Positions 12,889 to 24,328 of a stretch of DNA of 64,000 nucleotides are shown here, piece after piece. Position 1 is the first letter of the stretch, and every line of letters starts with the position of its first letter. Below the pieces are notes generated by a model. It was not told the DNA's origin, did not search any database, and worked only from the letters and a program-made list of their open reading frames with translations. The position numbers and the translations under genes are program-made. Origin of the DNA: Dugong dugon (taxonomy: Eukaryota > Chordata > Mammalia > Sirenia > Dugongidae); the NCBI GenBank assembly GCA_030035585.1, contig CM057471.1, positions 95,047,819-95,111,818 of the forward strand, written 5' to 3'.

Positions 12889-15234
12889 CTCGTCTTCCTT
12901 ATTCATCGTCCAGCTTTTGCATGCATACAAGACGACTGAAAACACCATGGCTTGGGTCAGTTGCACCTTAGTCTTCAAGATGACATCTTTGCTTTTTAAC
13001 ACTTTAAAGAGGACTTCTGCAGCAAATTTGCCCATGCAATGTGTCGTTTGATTTTTTGACTGCTGCTTACATGGGTGCTGACTGTGGATCCAAGTAAAAT
13101 GAAATCCTTGACTACTTTTCTCCATTTATCATGATGTTGCTTACCGGTCCAGTTGTGAGGATTTTTGTTTTCTTTATGTTGAGGTGTAATCCACACTGAA
13201 GGCTGTGGTCTTTGATCTTCATCAGTAAGTACTTCAAGTCTTCTTCACTTTCAGCAAGCAAGGTCATCTGTATATCGCAGGTTGTTAATGAGTCTTCCTC
13301 CAATTCTGAAGCCTTGTTCTCCTTTATATAGTCCAGCTTCTCAGGTTATTTGCTCAGCATACAGACTGAATAAGTACGGTGCAAGGATACAACCCTGATA
13401 CACACCTTTCCTGACTTTAAAACATGCAGTATCCCCTTGTTCTGTTTGAACATCTGCCTCTTAATCTATGTACAGGTTCCTCATGAGCACAATTAAGTGT
13501 TCTGGAATTCTCATTCTTTGCAATGTTATCCATAATTTGTTATGATCCAGTCAAATGCCTTTGCATAGTCAATAAAACACAGGTAAACATCTTTCTGGTA
13601 TTCTCTTTTAGCCAGGATCCACCTGACGTCAGCAATGATATCCCTGTTTCCACGTACTCTTCTGAATCCTGCTTGAATTTCTGGCAGTTCCCTGTTGATA
13701 TTCTGCTGCAGCCACTTTTGAATGATCTTCAGCAAAATTTTACTTGTGTGTGATATTAATGATATTGTTTGATAATTTCTCCATTTGGTTGGATCACTTT
13801 CTTGGGAATAAGCATAAATATGGATCTCTTCCAGTTTATTGGCCAGGTAGCTGAATTCCAAATTTCTTGGCATAGACGAGTGAGCACTTGCAGTGCTGCA
13901 TCCGTTTGCTGAAACATCTCAATTGGTATTTAGTCAATTCCTAGAGCCTTGTTTTTTGCCAATGCCTTCAGTGCAGCTTGGACTTCTTGGGTACCATTGA
14001 TTCCTGATCATATGCTACCTCCTGAAATTCTTGAATGTCGACCAATTCTTTTTGGTATAGTGACTCTGTGTATTCCTTGCATCTTCTTTTGATGGTCCCT
14101 ACATTATTTAATATTTTCCCCGTAGAATCCTTCAATTTTGCAACTCGAGGCTTGAATTTTTTCTTCAGTTCTTTCAGCTTGAGAAATGCCAAATGTGTTC
14201 TTCCCTTTTGGTTTTCTGTCTCCAGGTCTTTGCACATGTCATTATAATACTTTACTTTGTCTTCTCGAGCTGCCCTCTGAAATCTTCTGTTCAGCTCTTT
14301 TACTTCATCATTTCTTCCTTTTGCTTAGCTACTCAACATTCAAGAGCAAGTTTCAGAGTTTCTTCTGACATCCCATTTTGGTGTTTTCTTTCTTTCCTGT
14401 CTTTTTAATGACCTCTTGCTTTCTTCATGTATGATGTCCTTGATGCCATTCCACAACTTATCTGGTCTTCAGTCATTAGTGTTCGATGCGTCAAATCTAT
14501 TCTTGAGATGGTCTCTAAATTCAGGTAGGATATACTCAAGGTCATACTTTGGCCCTTGTAAACTTGTTCTAATTTTCCTCAGTTTCAACTTGAACTTGCA
14601 TATTAGCAACTGATGATCTGTTCCACAGTCAGACCCTGGCCTTGTTCTCACTGTTAATAGTGAGCTTTTCCATCATCTCTTTCCACAGATGTAGTGGATT
14701 TGATTCATGTGTATTCCATCCTGCGAGGTCCATGTGTATAGTCACCGTTTATGTTGGTGAAAAAAGGTATTTGCAATGAAGAAGTTGTTGGTCTTGCAAA
14801 ATTCTATCATGCTATCTCTAGCATCGTTTCTATCACCAAGGCCATATTTTCCAACTACTGTTCCTCCTTTGTTTCCAACTTTTGCATTCCAATCACCACT
14901 AATTATCAATGCATCCTGATTGCACATTCGATCAATTACAGATCGCAGAAGTTGGTAAAAATCTTCAGTTTCTTCATCTTTGGCCTTCGTGTTGGTGCAT
15001 AAATTTGAATAACAGTCATATTAACAGGTCTGCCTTGCAGGTGTATGGATATCATCCTATCACTGACAGCACTGTACTTCAGAATAGATCTTGAAATGCT
15101 CTTTTTGACGATGACTGTAACACCATTCCTCTTCAAGCTGTCATTCCTAGCATAGTAGACCATATGACTGGCTGATTCAAAATGGCCAATACCAGTCCAT
15201 TTCAGCTCACTAATGCCTCAGATATCAATGTTTA
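12889..15234 (-). mobile_element. RTE LINE, reverse-transcriptase and endonuclease segment
   Basis: The rest of the RTE copy interrupted at 8979. In minus-strand order the protein remnants are endonuclease-side pieces (NDSLKRNGVTVIVKKS near 15140; SGDWNAKVGNKGGTVVGKYG near 14900), a linker (DHLKNRFDASNTND near 14470; LKLKELKKKFKPRVAKLK near 14170), reverse-transcriptase motif A (YLCFIDYAKAFD near 13560) and C-terminal parts (NIKKTKILTTGPVSNIMINGEK near 13130). Frameshifts and stops are frequent, so it is dead. The copy ends near 15234 at a TGCCAAT duplicate of the L1 site at 8601-8608. Confidence 0.9.
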
Positions 15235-15425
15235 TGCCAATAAGCCAATAAGCCCAATATGCGCATGAAATGGCCAGTAAACCCATGAAAAGATATTTAA
15301 CATTATTAGCCATCAGGAAAATGCAAATCAAAATAATCAGATACCACTTTATATCCACTAGGAGGCTAGAATTAAAAAGACAGATAATAACAAAATGTTC
15401 AACATCATCAGCTATCAGGGAAATG
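15235..15425 (+). mobile_element. L1 fragments, third segment of the split copy
   Basis: Plus-strand L1 resumes: AACATTATTAGCCATCAGGA, then AAATGCAAATCAAAATAATC and a partial second copy of the same stretch (AACATCATCAGCTATCAGGG). The internal duplication means two overlapping L1 pieces, or a local duplication. Confidence 0.75.
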
Positions 15426-15776
15426 CAACTCCCTCGAGTCAGCCCCAACTCATGGCAATCCCATGCACAACAGAATGAAACAGTGCGCAGTCCTGCACCA
15501 TCCCCATGACAGCCTGCAGATCAGACAATGTTCCATTGTGATCCATAGGGTTTTCATGGGTTGATTTCCAGAAGTAGATCGCCAGGCCTTTCTTCCTAGT
15601 CCATCTTAGTCTGGAAGCTCTGCTGAAATGTGTTCAGCATCATAACAACATGCAAGCCTCCACTAATAGACTGGTCATGACTGTGTATGAGGTTCATTGG
15701 CCGGGAATTAAAACCTGGGTCTCTCACATGAGAGGTGAGAATCCTACCACTGAACCACTAATGCCTCATTTTGCAC
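15426..15776 (-). repeat. tRNA-Gly-headed SINE with RTE-derived body
   Basis: On the minus strand the element starts with a tRNA-Gly-like head (15774-15690): GCATTAGTGGTTCAGTGGTA (A box) and the AATTCCCGGCCAATGAACC end (B box region). The body then matches the RTE 5' region (CTTCCAGACTAAGATGGACT, AAACCCTATGGATCACAATG) and finishes with an RTE 3' end (GACTGCGCACTGTTTCATTC then CAACTC-type tail). It was probably mobilised by RTE through the shared 3' tail. This structure differs from the standard AfroSINE. Confidence 0.75.
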
Positions 15777-15783
15777 CCACTAG

Positions 15784-15940
15784 GGAGCCTGGTGGCGCAG
15801 TGGTTAAGAGCTAAGGCTGCAAACAAAAAGGTAAGCAATTCGAATCTACCAGCCGCTCCTTGGAAACTCTATGGGGCAGTTCTACTCTGTCCTATAGGGT
15901 CACTATAAGTTGGAATCAACTCAACAGCAATGGGTAGGAC
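15784..15940 (+). repeat. AfroSINE, plus orientation
   Basis: GAGCCTGGTGGCGCAGTGGT head, GCAATTCGAATCTACCAGCC B-box region and TAAGTTGGAATCAACTCAAC tail. It is full length for the short form. Confidence 0.9.
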
Positions 15941-15944
15941 AGCT

Positions 15945-16165
15945 ATGAAGTACCTGGTGGTGTAAATGGTTCACGAGCTCACTGCTAACCAAAACCCTGG
16001 TGATTTGAGTCTACCCAGAGGAACCTTGAAAGAAAGACCTGGCAATCTACTTCCAAAAAATTAGCTATTGAAATCCCTATGGAGCACCGTTCTACTCTGA
16101 CACCCATGGGGTCACCATGGGTTGAACGCAACTCCACTGAAACTGGTTGGTTGGTTAGGACGGCT
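15945..16165 (+). repeat. SINE variant with RTE-5'-like body
   Basis: Head ACCTGGTGGTGTAAATGGTT, B-box region GGTGATTTGAGTCTACCCAG, body AAAGACCTGGCAATCTACTT, tail CACCATGGGTTGAACGCAAC. The body resembles the RTE 5' untranslated region and not the usual AfroSINE middle. Confidence 0.75.
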
Positions 16166-16390
16166 ATAATAAAAAAGACAGATAATAACAAGTATTGGTG
16201 AAGACGGGAAGGAACTCGAACACTTGTGCATTGCTGGTAGGGATGTAAAATGGTGTAGCCACTTTGAAAAACAGTCTGGGAGTTCCTTTTATCATTTGAC
16301 CCAGCAATTTCACTCCTAGGTATATACCCAAGAAAAACAAAAACATTCACACAGAAACTTTCAATACAAATGTTCAGTCTTGGTAAGATA
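16166..16390 (+). mobile_element. L1 fragment, last segment of the split copy
   Basis: GGCTATAATAAAAAAGACAG, TTGTGCATTGCTGGTAGGGA and CCCAGCAATTTCACTCCTAG are L1 ORF2 C-terminal landmarks in the expected order after the 15.2-15.4 kb piece. Confidence 0.8.
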
Positions 16391-16619
16391 AAGCTTACAC
16401 CGTATGAAAGCTAGAGAACATAACAATATGATAATGTTTAAGTGCAGAGGATGAAAAGCAATTAGTTTGGGGTAGGGCTGGAGTCTTTAGAGAAGGTGAG
16501 TACTGAACACTATCATTATTAAGCAACTTAGCAGATTACTACATTAAAATAACATTTTAAGTACTACCTACTTACTACGAAAATATTAATGACGTATTTA
16601 ACATCCACCAGCCTTTAAT
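16391..16619. other. KIF27 intron 1, unassigned
   Basis: AT-rich, no recognised feature. Confidence 0.4.
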
Positions 16620-16826
16620 AACAGAGCTTCCAGACTAAGATGGATTAGGGAAAAAAGGCCTGGCAATCTGCTTCCACAAATCAGCCAATGAAAACCCTAT
16701 GGCTCACAACGGGTCCAATCTGAAACAGATCATGGGGATGGCACAGGTCCTGACAGCGTTGTGCTCAGTTGTGTGTGGGGTTGCCATATTGTCGGGGCCG
16801 ACTCAACAGCAGCTAACAACAACAGC
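16620..16826 (+). repeat. RTE-derived non-autonomous element, partial
   Basis: GAGCTTCCAGACTAAGATGG (RTE 5' region) is joined directly to an RTE 3' end (GATGGCACAGGTCCTGACAG to GGGGCCGACTCAACAGCAGC). The whole coding part is missing. Confidence 0.75.
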
Positions 16827-18180
16827 ATTTAAAAAAAACTCTGCAGCAGTAGTTTGCATTTATAGTTTTCAGTGGATAGACCGAAATGGATCACAATAAC
16901 AAAAAACATTTACATCACTCTACTAAAAACCCACTGAGAGTAAAAAATTATCAGCTCCCTTGGGCTACCAAATCTCAAAACAGAGTCAACAAACTATCTT
17001 TAATGGCCAAAACAAAGAGACACAGCTAACCTTGGCAGTTTTAATCATTCTAATAAAATTCTACGCTGAAAAAACACATATTCATATTTATGGTAAATCC
17101 TTCCTTGGATCCTAAAGGACTGTATAATCTATTGGTACTGGAAACTTCCAAAGAAATTACAGGGATGCTGTATGAGTTGATTCTTCCAAGTGGCTCGGAA
17201 ACCCTATGTTGGAAGTTTTTAATCATATAGACTCATTTCTCTTTTTTTTATGCCATCACATTAAAACAAAAGTTATGGTCTACATTAAGCCAACAGTAAA
17301 TGAAATTGCTAATAAAAGGTACTGAGTATAATTGAGATATTTACACTTTCTTGGTTTTTATAATAGAAATATCTAGAAAGAATATGGCCATCAAGGCAAC
17401 TGAAACTCACCTATTCTAACCATTAAAAAAATAATAATAGAGGTTTAAAAACATAGACCTTGTAAAAAATCAGTAAGAATCTAAATTTTTCAAAATTCAA
17501 TTTTCTATAGTACTTCTTCAGATTCTGATCAATAAGTCATCAGAAGCATATGTATTATGCCATTGATAAATGTAAAAAAAAAACCTGTAATCTGATTTGT
17601 TGTGAATATTTAGGCACACTCAACTCAGATTTCGAAATCTGAGCAAAGAGAAGTATTTTCATCATGATGCCATGCGATTGATCAGGAATGAGCGTCTCCA
17701 AAATCTGTTGCCATCCTGGGCCGTTTGTTTTTCAGAAGCAGTGATTGTCTAAAAAGTGTGCTTTTTAATAGTTAATATTTCCATAAGAAAGTTCTCAGCC
17801 GATGGCTAGTGAATTGCATAAGGATCTGAAAGAGGGCCCCAAATACGTAAAGAAGTTGATAAGATGGGGAGTAGAAAGGAGGAAAAAACAACACTAGAAG
17901 ATTTAAAAAAAAAAAAATGGAGAGGGCGATAAATGTTATTTTAAAAGTCTTCAAAGAAAAAAAATGAATGAACGTGGGCACCCTTTCTCTTCCATTATCA
18001 GTTGCCTCTGAGGGAGAGGACTTTAATACTCCTCCAGCGCCGAGAATACATCAAAGTTTCAACATCTACGTGGAAAGAGGAGGTCTGAGACAAAACGAAA
18101 CTACCAGAGATGGTGGGCCTTTCCATCTCTCTTCAAATCCCGCAGTTAGAAATATAAACACGAGAGATACACGTGATCCG
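16827..18180. other. KIF27 intron 1, proximal part, unassigned
   Basis: Mostly AT-rich sequence leading up to the promoter island. No exon can be supported. Composition rises gradually in G+C after 17.95 kb. Confidence 0.45.
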
Positions 18181-18745
18181 ACTCAGTGAGGCTTGGCACT
18201 AGCCCGTCCCCGGCTCCCAGGTTCTTCTACCTAAAGGGGACCAACTTCCCTCCGGAAGGGGCGCTCTGTCTCCGGCCGCCCCGTAAGGCTCCCAACCCCG
18301 ACTCCAAGCCCCCTCGGCCGCCTTCCTCGGCCCCGCCAGCGCTCCAACCGCACCCCCAGCCCACCCTGCGGCTGTCCCCGAGCCCCCGGCCGGCGCCCCC
18401 TCTTCCCAACGGCAGGCCAGAGGCGGACGCAGAGGTGGCGGCGGGCGAAAGGCAGCCACATCCCGCACCGCCCAGCTCGTCCCGCTGTGCACTGACCCGC
18501 TCGGGAAGCCTGGGTGTCCGGCGGCGAGCGCAGGATTCGTCAGCTCTGCTCCGGCCGCCCCGCCGCCGCGCCTTTTGTTGTCGCCGGTTCTCCGGGCAAC
18601 GGCCCGCCGCTCCGACGCGCCCTCTCCTGGCGTCGCGTCCCGGCCGCGCCCCCGCCAGCTGCCCTCCTCTTAAGCGTCTTTACAAACACTAGTTGTAGCC
18701 GGCCAACTCCGTTGTACGCATCTCAGGGTACTGACGCCAAGTAAG
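18181..18745 (-). promoter_or_regulatory. KIF27: CpG island, probable KIF27 promoter and 5' untranslated exon
   Basis: Dense CpG and G+C, in sharp contrast to both flanks, with ETS-type (CTCCGGAAGG near 18251) and several GC-box-like sites (CCCGCC, CCGCCCC). KIF27 is the only gene on the correct strand needing a promoter here: its start-codon exon has a spliced acceptor at 2482, so a non-coding first exon must lie upstream. The exact start site and donor were not identified. Open frames across the island arise from lack of stops in GC-rich DNA. Confidence 0.75.
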
Positions 18746-19057
18746 TATCCGCCCCTTTATAATATGAATGTATGAAGGATTCCACGTTGCCTTTCAATAT
18801 TTTGGTTGCCAATTTAGTTTATTGGGGTAAATTTCACATAAAATTCACCATTTTGAAGTGTACAACTCAATGGCATTTAGTACATTCGCAGTGTTGTGTG
18901 ACTATCACCTCTATCTACTTCCAAAATATTTTCATGATCCAGAAGGAAAACCCATACCTTTTAGCAGCCACTCCCCATCATGTCGCTCCTGGCAACCACT
19001 AATCTGCTTTCTGTCTCTATGGATTTACTTATTCTGAGCATTTCTTATAAAAGGAAT
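18746..19057 (-). mobile_element. Old L1 3' fragment, first part
   Basis: Plus-strand text GGGTAAATTTCACATAAAAT, CACCATTTTGAAGTGTACAA and TGTTGTGTGACTATCACC is the antisense of an old L1 3' region. It is interrupted at GGAAT (19053-19057) by an LTR and continues at 19536. Confidence 0.65.
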
Positions 19058-19535
19058 TGCCGTGGATTGAAGTATGTCCCCCCAAAAATGTGTGTATCAG
19101 TTTGGCTGGGCCATGATTCCTGGTATTGTGTGATTTTCCTATATGTTGTAAATCCTGCCTCTGTGATGTTAATGAGAGAGGATGAGTGGCAGTTGTGTTA
19201 GTGAAGCAGGACTCAATCTACAAGAGTGGATTGTGTCCTAAGGCAATCTCTTGAGATATAAAAGAGAGAAGTGAGCAGAGAGACGGGGACCTCATACCAC
19301 CAAGAAAGCAGTGCCAGGAGCAGAGCCTGTCCTTTGGGCCCAGGGTCCCTGCGCGGAGAAGCTCCTAGTCCGGGGGAACATTGATGAGAAGGCCGACAGA
19401 GAGAAAAAGCCTTCCCCTGGAGCTGATGCCCTGAATGGACTTTTAGCCTACTTTACTGTGAAGAAATAAATTTCTCTTTGTTAAAGCCATACACTTTTGG
19501 TATTTCTGTTGTAGCAGCACTAGATGACTAAGACA
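19058..19535 (+). mobile_element. MaLR/ERVL-type solo LTR
   Basis: Begins TGCCGTGGATTGAAG and ends GACTAAGACA, with AATAAATTTCTCTTTGTTAA near the 3' end, a layout typical of mammalian MaLR LTRs. A perfect 5-bp target duplication GGAAT flanks it (19053-19057 and 19536-19540). It splits an old L1. There is no internal region, so it is a solo LTR. Confidence 0.85.
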
Positions 19536-19905
19536 GGAATCATACAACATGTGACCTTTTGTGCCTGGCGTCTTCCACTGACCATAATATTTCTGAAGTT
19601 CATCCATGTCACATTATGTATGAGAACTTCATTTCTCTTTACAGATGAATAATATTCCATTGTCTAGATATACTACATTTTGTTTATTCATTAATCAGTT
19701 GATGGACATTTGGTTTTTCCGCCTTTTGGCTATTGCGAATAGTGCTGCTATTCATTACAATAGTACAGAATAATAACAACATTCCATTTATATACAAGTA
19801 TTTGTATACCTGTTTTCAATTTTTAGGGGTATTGAAATCTGGGAGTGGAGTTGCTGGATCACATTGTAGTTCTGTGTAACTTTTCCAGTTTTGTTTTAAA
19901 TGCGT
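19536..19905 (-). mobile_element. Old L1 3' fragment, second part
   Basis: Antisense L1: GAATAATATTCCATTGTCTA, TTGATGGACATTTGGTTTTT and GAGTGGAGTTGCTGGATCAC are the classic reverse-complement landmarks of the ORF2 end. It continues the copy broken at 19057. Confidence 0.75.
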
Positions 19906-21547
19906 CAATGCCTTCCGTTTTTAGTAGCGCAATCTAAGCATCTTCCAACACTCCTCTCATGAAAGTTAGGAGTGAAAGGGGGGAAAGCTGCTTACTTATT
20001 AATTTGAATTATTTGAAATTTAAAAAATTCAGAGATGTGAATCTATTAATTATGTTGCATTATTAGAACTTGTAATAAAAGGAAAAGCACATTGTGACTG
20101 TAAATTGGTAGGTCAGCTGGCCCACTGGCAAAGCCTCAATAAATAACCGTAAGTTTGAGATACAAAGGAAGGCTTAACAGCAGATCTCCAGAGGCCACAT
20201 GTTTGGCTAAGAGGTCAGCAAATGCCTAACAGGATTGGAATGGGATATTTCTTGATGCCTCAAAATTGATGTCTTGACTCCATAGTTGAAGAGAAGGGAA
20301 CACTTAAGTTCCCCACGTTGTAAAGGGAGTGCCACTCATTGGGGCTGGACACCACCCCGCAAAGTTAACAGCAGAACAAAGCTAATTTCATCCCACCTCT
20401 AACCCCATCTCGTTTTAAAGTCTTTATACAAGGGGTTGGGGTAGTAAGGGAGAGATTCAAGGGGTCTTGGGTCTTGTGGAGTAGTGAATTCACAAATACG
20501 AGGTTTCCCTCCTAATGTCAAGTCAAAGAAAGCTCCAGAAGTGACCTGTAGAGCCTGGAAGAACTGCAAGAAGAGGCAGTGGGTCTCTGGTTGGACACCA
20601 GCTAGAGGAAGAGGCAGGCTGATCTGCCTTGGTGCCTCTCTGGACTGGAGAGAAGCTAGTAAATGCAGGGCAGAGAGGGGGCATGGGAGTGGTGCAGCCT
20701 GAGCTCTCACTGTTTGGCAGGGCAAGCATGTGTGATTTTTCCCAAGGTCCAGGTGGGCCCCTTGGAAGATACATGAGGTTGAGCCCCATGAGGGTTGTCT
20801 TGAGGGTTTTCTGGGACAAGCTGAGCTTGGGGCGAGTGGAAGAAATTGAGTCAGAGCTGGATCTCCCACTTTAAGGAACTGTGCCTTGCAGGTGGTGGGG
20901 CTACATGTTATTTTTATAGTTGAATCTTCAGTTAGGGTCTTGGTTTACTTAAGCAAAAGGGGGAGAAAAAGACTCTGTTGGAAGATTTATCATTAGGATG
21001 CTTTATGCTACAAGTGATAGAAACCCCAGCTCAAATTAGCTTAAATAAGAAAATATATTTCAGTTCATATAACTTGAAGTGAAATGAGAAGAAGAAAAAA
21101 AGTGTTAGTATCAATGAAATAGGATACATTTTTATCAATTCATGGATCTGTTTGGAAGGCCTCTATTCAGTTACATCAATCAATTTATTCCCGTGGCAGT
21201 ACCTTACTGCTTTAATTACTATAGCTTTCTGGTATAGTTTGCTATCTGATAGTGCAAGCTCTTCTTAATTGTTCTATTTATAAATTTTCTTGGCTAATCT
21301 TGGCGTTTCTCTCCTGGAAGAACCTTTGAATCAGCTTGACAGACAATTTCCCTAAGAAAGTTCCCTTGAGATTTATTGGTATTACATTTAAATTTTTTTC
21401 TTAATTTGTAAATGCATTATTTTTATAAACAGAAAGGACAAATTTTTAAAAGTAAGAACTTCAGTAGTTCTTCATGATAAAATCCAATCCTCTTGACATG
21501 GCATATGAGGCCTTTCATAATCTACTTCTTACCTACCTTTTTGGGAG
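19906..21547. other. Intergenic sequence between KIF27 promoter and QNG1, unassigned
   Basis: No gene supported. A moderately G+C-rich block at 20395-20880 has open frames on both strands but no domain, no splice context and no start context. The 20995-21080 stretch (CTACAAGTGATAGAAACCCC) resembles an old mammalian repeat also echoed near 33150 and 51095. Confidence 0.4.
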
Positions 21548-21705
21548 TCCCTGGGCAGTTTAAGTCCACTCATAGGTGCCTCAGAAGAAAGGCCCGGTGA
21601 TCTAGTTCCAGAAGATCAGCCATTGAAAACCCTATGGAGCACAGTTTGACTCTGACACACATGGGGTTGCCATGAGTCAGAACTGACACAATGGCAACTG
21701 GTTAC
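21548..21705 (+). repeat. SINE variant with RTE-5'-like body
   Basis: GTCCCTGGGCAGTTTAAGTC head (shortened), body AGAAAGGCCCGGTGATCTAG, CACATGGGGTTGCCATGAGT and tail CAGAACTGACACAATGGCAA. It has the same layout as the copy at 15945. Confidence 0.8.
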
Positions 21706-21908
21706 CTACCTCTCCAGACTCACCCCCTACTATTTCTTATCCCACATTTTATTCTCCAGCATCAGCAGAAAACCATATCTTATTTATCTTTATGTCTCCA
21801 TTGTTGAACACAGTCAGTATCTATTAAGCTAATCACAGAGATTCAATAAATATTTGGAAATTTAAAAATAGAAAAACAGGCAACTTGTTCAAGGCTACAT
21901 GATTGGTT

Positions 21909-22281
21909 TCTTAGTTACCCAGAAACTAAATAAGTGGCTTTAAAGAACAGGAATTTATTCTCACAGTTCTGAAGGCTAAAAGTCCCAATCAGGGTCTCGG
22001 CTGTGTAGATTCCTTCCTTGTTGGTAGCCCCAGGTGTTCCTTTGTTCCTTTACTTACAGACGAGCCTCATATGGTGTCTGTCTTCCCTTTGTGAGTGCTT
22101 ATCTCTGTGTCTAATTTGATCTTTTTATAACTCAGAAGTTAGATTTAGAACCCACCCTACCAGTGTACGATCTAATTAACCTAACTAAGAAAACTCTATT
22201 TCCGAACAGGATGGAATCCACAGTATAGGGGTTAGGATTCCAGCATATATTTTGGGGGGACACAGTTTAATCCATAACAGT
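21909..22281 (-). mobile_element. MaLR-type solo LTR, minus orientation
   Basis: On the minus strand it starts TGTTATGGATTAAACTGTGT and finishes near TAACTAAGAAA, the same plan as the other MaLR LTRs here but diverged. The target duplication is not clear, suggesting greater age. Confidence 0.7.
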
Positions 22282-23050
22282 TGATAAGTGACAAGACAAG
22301 GTGGAAGCCTAAATCTTGTCAGATAACAAAGTTCGCACCCTCAAAGACTAAGCTGTAAGCTTTCTACATAATGCATGTCTTAATTTCTTTTTTACTGTTG
22401 GTTTGCTCACATCAGCATCCAAACAAAATCCACACATAGCATTTAGTTGGTATTTCTCTTAATTATCTTTTTAATCAATAATAGTTACCCCACCATTTTG
22501 ATACCATTTATTTGTCGAAGAAACTGTGTCATTGTCCATTAGAATTTCTCACATTCTAGATTGGACTGATTGCACCTTGGTGTTGACATTTAACTTGTTC
22601 AACTATTTCCTGCATTTCCTTGTAAACCAGTAGTTAGATCTGGATTCTTGATTAGATTCAGGTTCAGTTTTTCTGGCAAGAATCATTCATAAATGGGGCT
22701 GTGTACTTCCTGTTGTAACACAGTAGGAGGCACATAATGTCTGGAGATTATCCACTTTTGGTGATGTTAAAATTTTGAGTTTAGGTGTTTTCAGCTTAAT
22801 CCATCTATTAAAAAGTTACCCATCAACATTGTACTGAATGTTTTTACCAGTCACTGATGATCACGTTCCAGATCCACTAATTCATCAGGGATTGCAAAAT
22901 GGTAATTTTCCAATTCTGATATTCCTGTTGCATTTATTAGCTGAAATTGTTCTATAAAAAAGAGCTTTGCCTCCATCAGGTTACCCTCAAGTACAGTTAA
23001 TACAGGAACAGCAGGGTAAAGGCTTGATCCTTTCCCTTTATTTATCAATT
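22282..23050 (+). repeat. Ancient LINE-like repeat (about 22380-23050)
   Basis: Phrases such as TTTCTGGCAAGAATCATTCA, GGAGGCACATAATGTCTGG and the TTAGCTGAAATTGTTCTATA stretch resemble an ancient mammalian L1 3' untranslated region. I cannot name the subfamily or be sure of orientation. No gene is seen. Confidence 0.45.
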
Positions 23051-24069
23051 TTGAGAATAATGAATAGGTGCCTACCTACTTCCAAAGTCAACCAGTGGGC
23101 TTCCTTTTTTTTTTTTTTTTTTTTTTTGGAGTGGTAGGAGGGGTGTGATTATGAACTCATAGAATTTTATATTTTTTATTTGTTTTCTAAATACTATTTT
23201 TTTAAGTCTCAAAGTAAATGTTTTTAGACTTCTCATTAAATACCAGTGTGACCTATTGTTTTGTTTTCATTTTAACCCATTTATTGAGCTTTAATAATTT
23301 AAGTCCACCCCTGCAACCAAAGAATACTGATTAATTTACATGCCAAGTGACCTACCTGAGAATAGTGAACTGGAAATGGTAAAGGAAGAGAAACAGTTAG
23401 GCTTTTCCCACCTCCAGACAGGAATTGGATTAGTTCCTTCCTTGGACCACCACAGAAAGTAGCTTACCCTTTCCCTAGCTCTTCTTCTGAAATTCCTGAC
23501 TTGAAAATATCTCTATGAAGATGTAGAAGACAAAGTTGTTTTGACTACCTACCATGACCTTTTCCTTTCTATTAGCAGACCACCTCTTTTTCTTCCAAGA
23601 ACTGCCCCTGCTCTACCTGGTAGACCAGTTGGTTACTTAGCCCTTACTCCCAGCCCACAGCGGTGGTCCTGAGACCCAAACTAGACTTATCATCCAAATG
23701 CCAGAGTTTTGCTTGGGCTTTTGGCAGAGATGTGTTCTCTGTTGCCTGGAATCACCAGCTGTTAGAGTCATCTCTGCCAGCATAGCAAAAAGAAATAAGA
23801 GATGTGATCCTTGTGATAGCATTTTAATCCCTGGCCCACAACTGGTCTCATGGGTATTGCTAAGGCCAAGGACAGCTCTATCCCTGGACTTGTCATTTTG
23901 TTTGTTATTACTTTTCCTTTTTGATTAGCTAATTTCAATCTGGTTTCTTTCACTTGAAAGGAAAATATTCTTAACCAAAAGGGAGAAACCAAAACAGAAA
24001 GGAAAAGGGAAAGACGGAATATACTATGTGGAAAAGAGAACCTTAGTCTGAATAATACAGTCCCCCAGA
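23051..24069. other. Intergenic, unassigned, with poly(T) run
   Basis: Contains a T-run at about 23106-23127, followed by AT-rich sequence and then mixed sequence. No gene or RNA can be supported. Confidence 0.4.
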
Positions 24070-24328
24070 CTTCCTGTAAAAATGGCAGTGTGGTCTCAGA
24101 CTTCCTTGTCTCATGTCATGAGTGGGGAGGAGAATCAAGATTGAGAATCCAAGGCTGATTCCTATGAGGAGGAGGTCAGACATACCTCCATTTTCCAACT
24201 TTTTTACCAATTCTGATACCAGCCATCCCTCCCAACAGAACTCTGTACTTCTCTGCTGGGTTTGATAATTCATTGCAATAGCCACATAGAATTCACAGAC
24301 CATACTCATGATTATGGGGTTTATTAGG

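Noticed and set aside
15690..15774. Functional tRNA-Gly gene
   Set aside because: The tRNA-like stretch has changes in the anticodon arm and B box and runs directly into RTE-derived sequence; it is the head of a SINE.
18186..18692. Open frame of 168 codons on the plus strand in the CpG island
   Set aside because: Pro/Arg/Ala-rich translation of GC-rich DNA where stops are rare; no splice or domain support, and frames are open on both strands.
20399..20874. Overlapping open frames on both strands, up to 156 codons
   Set aside because: No domain, no start or splice context; possibly part of an old LTR. Left as unassigned.
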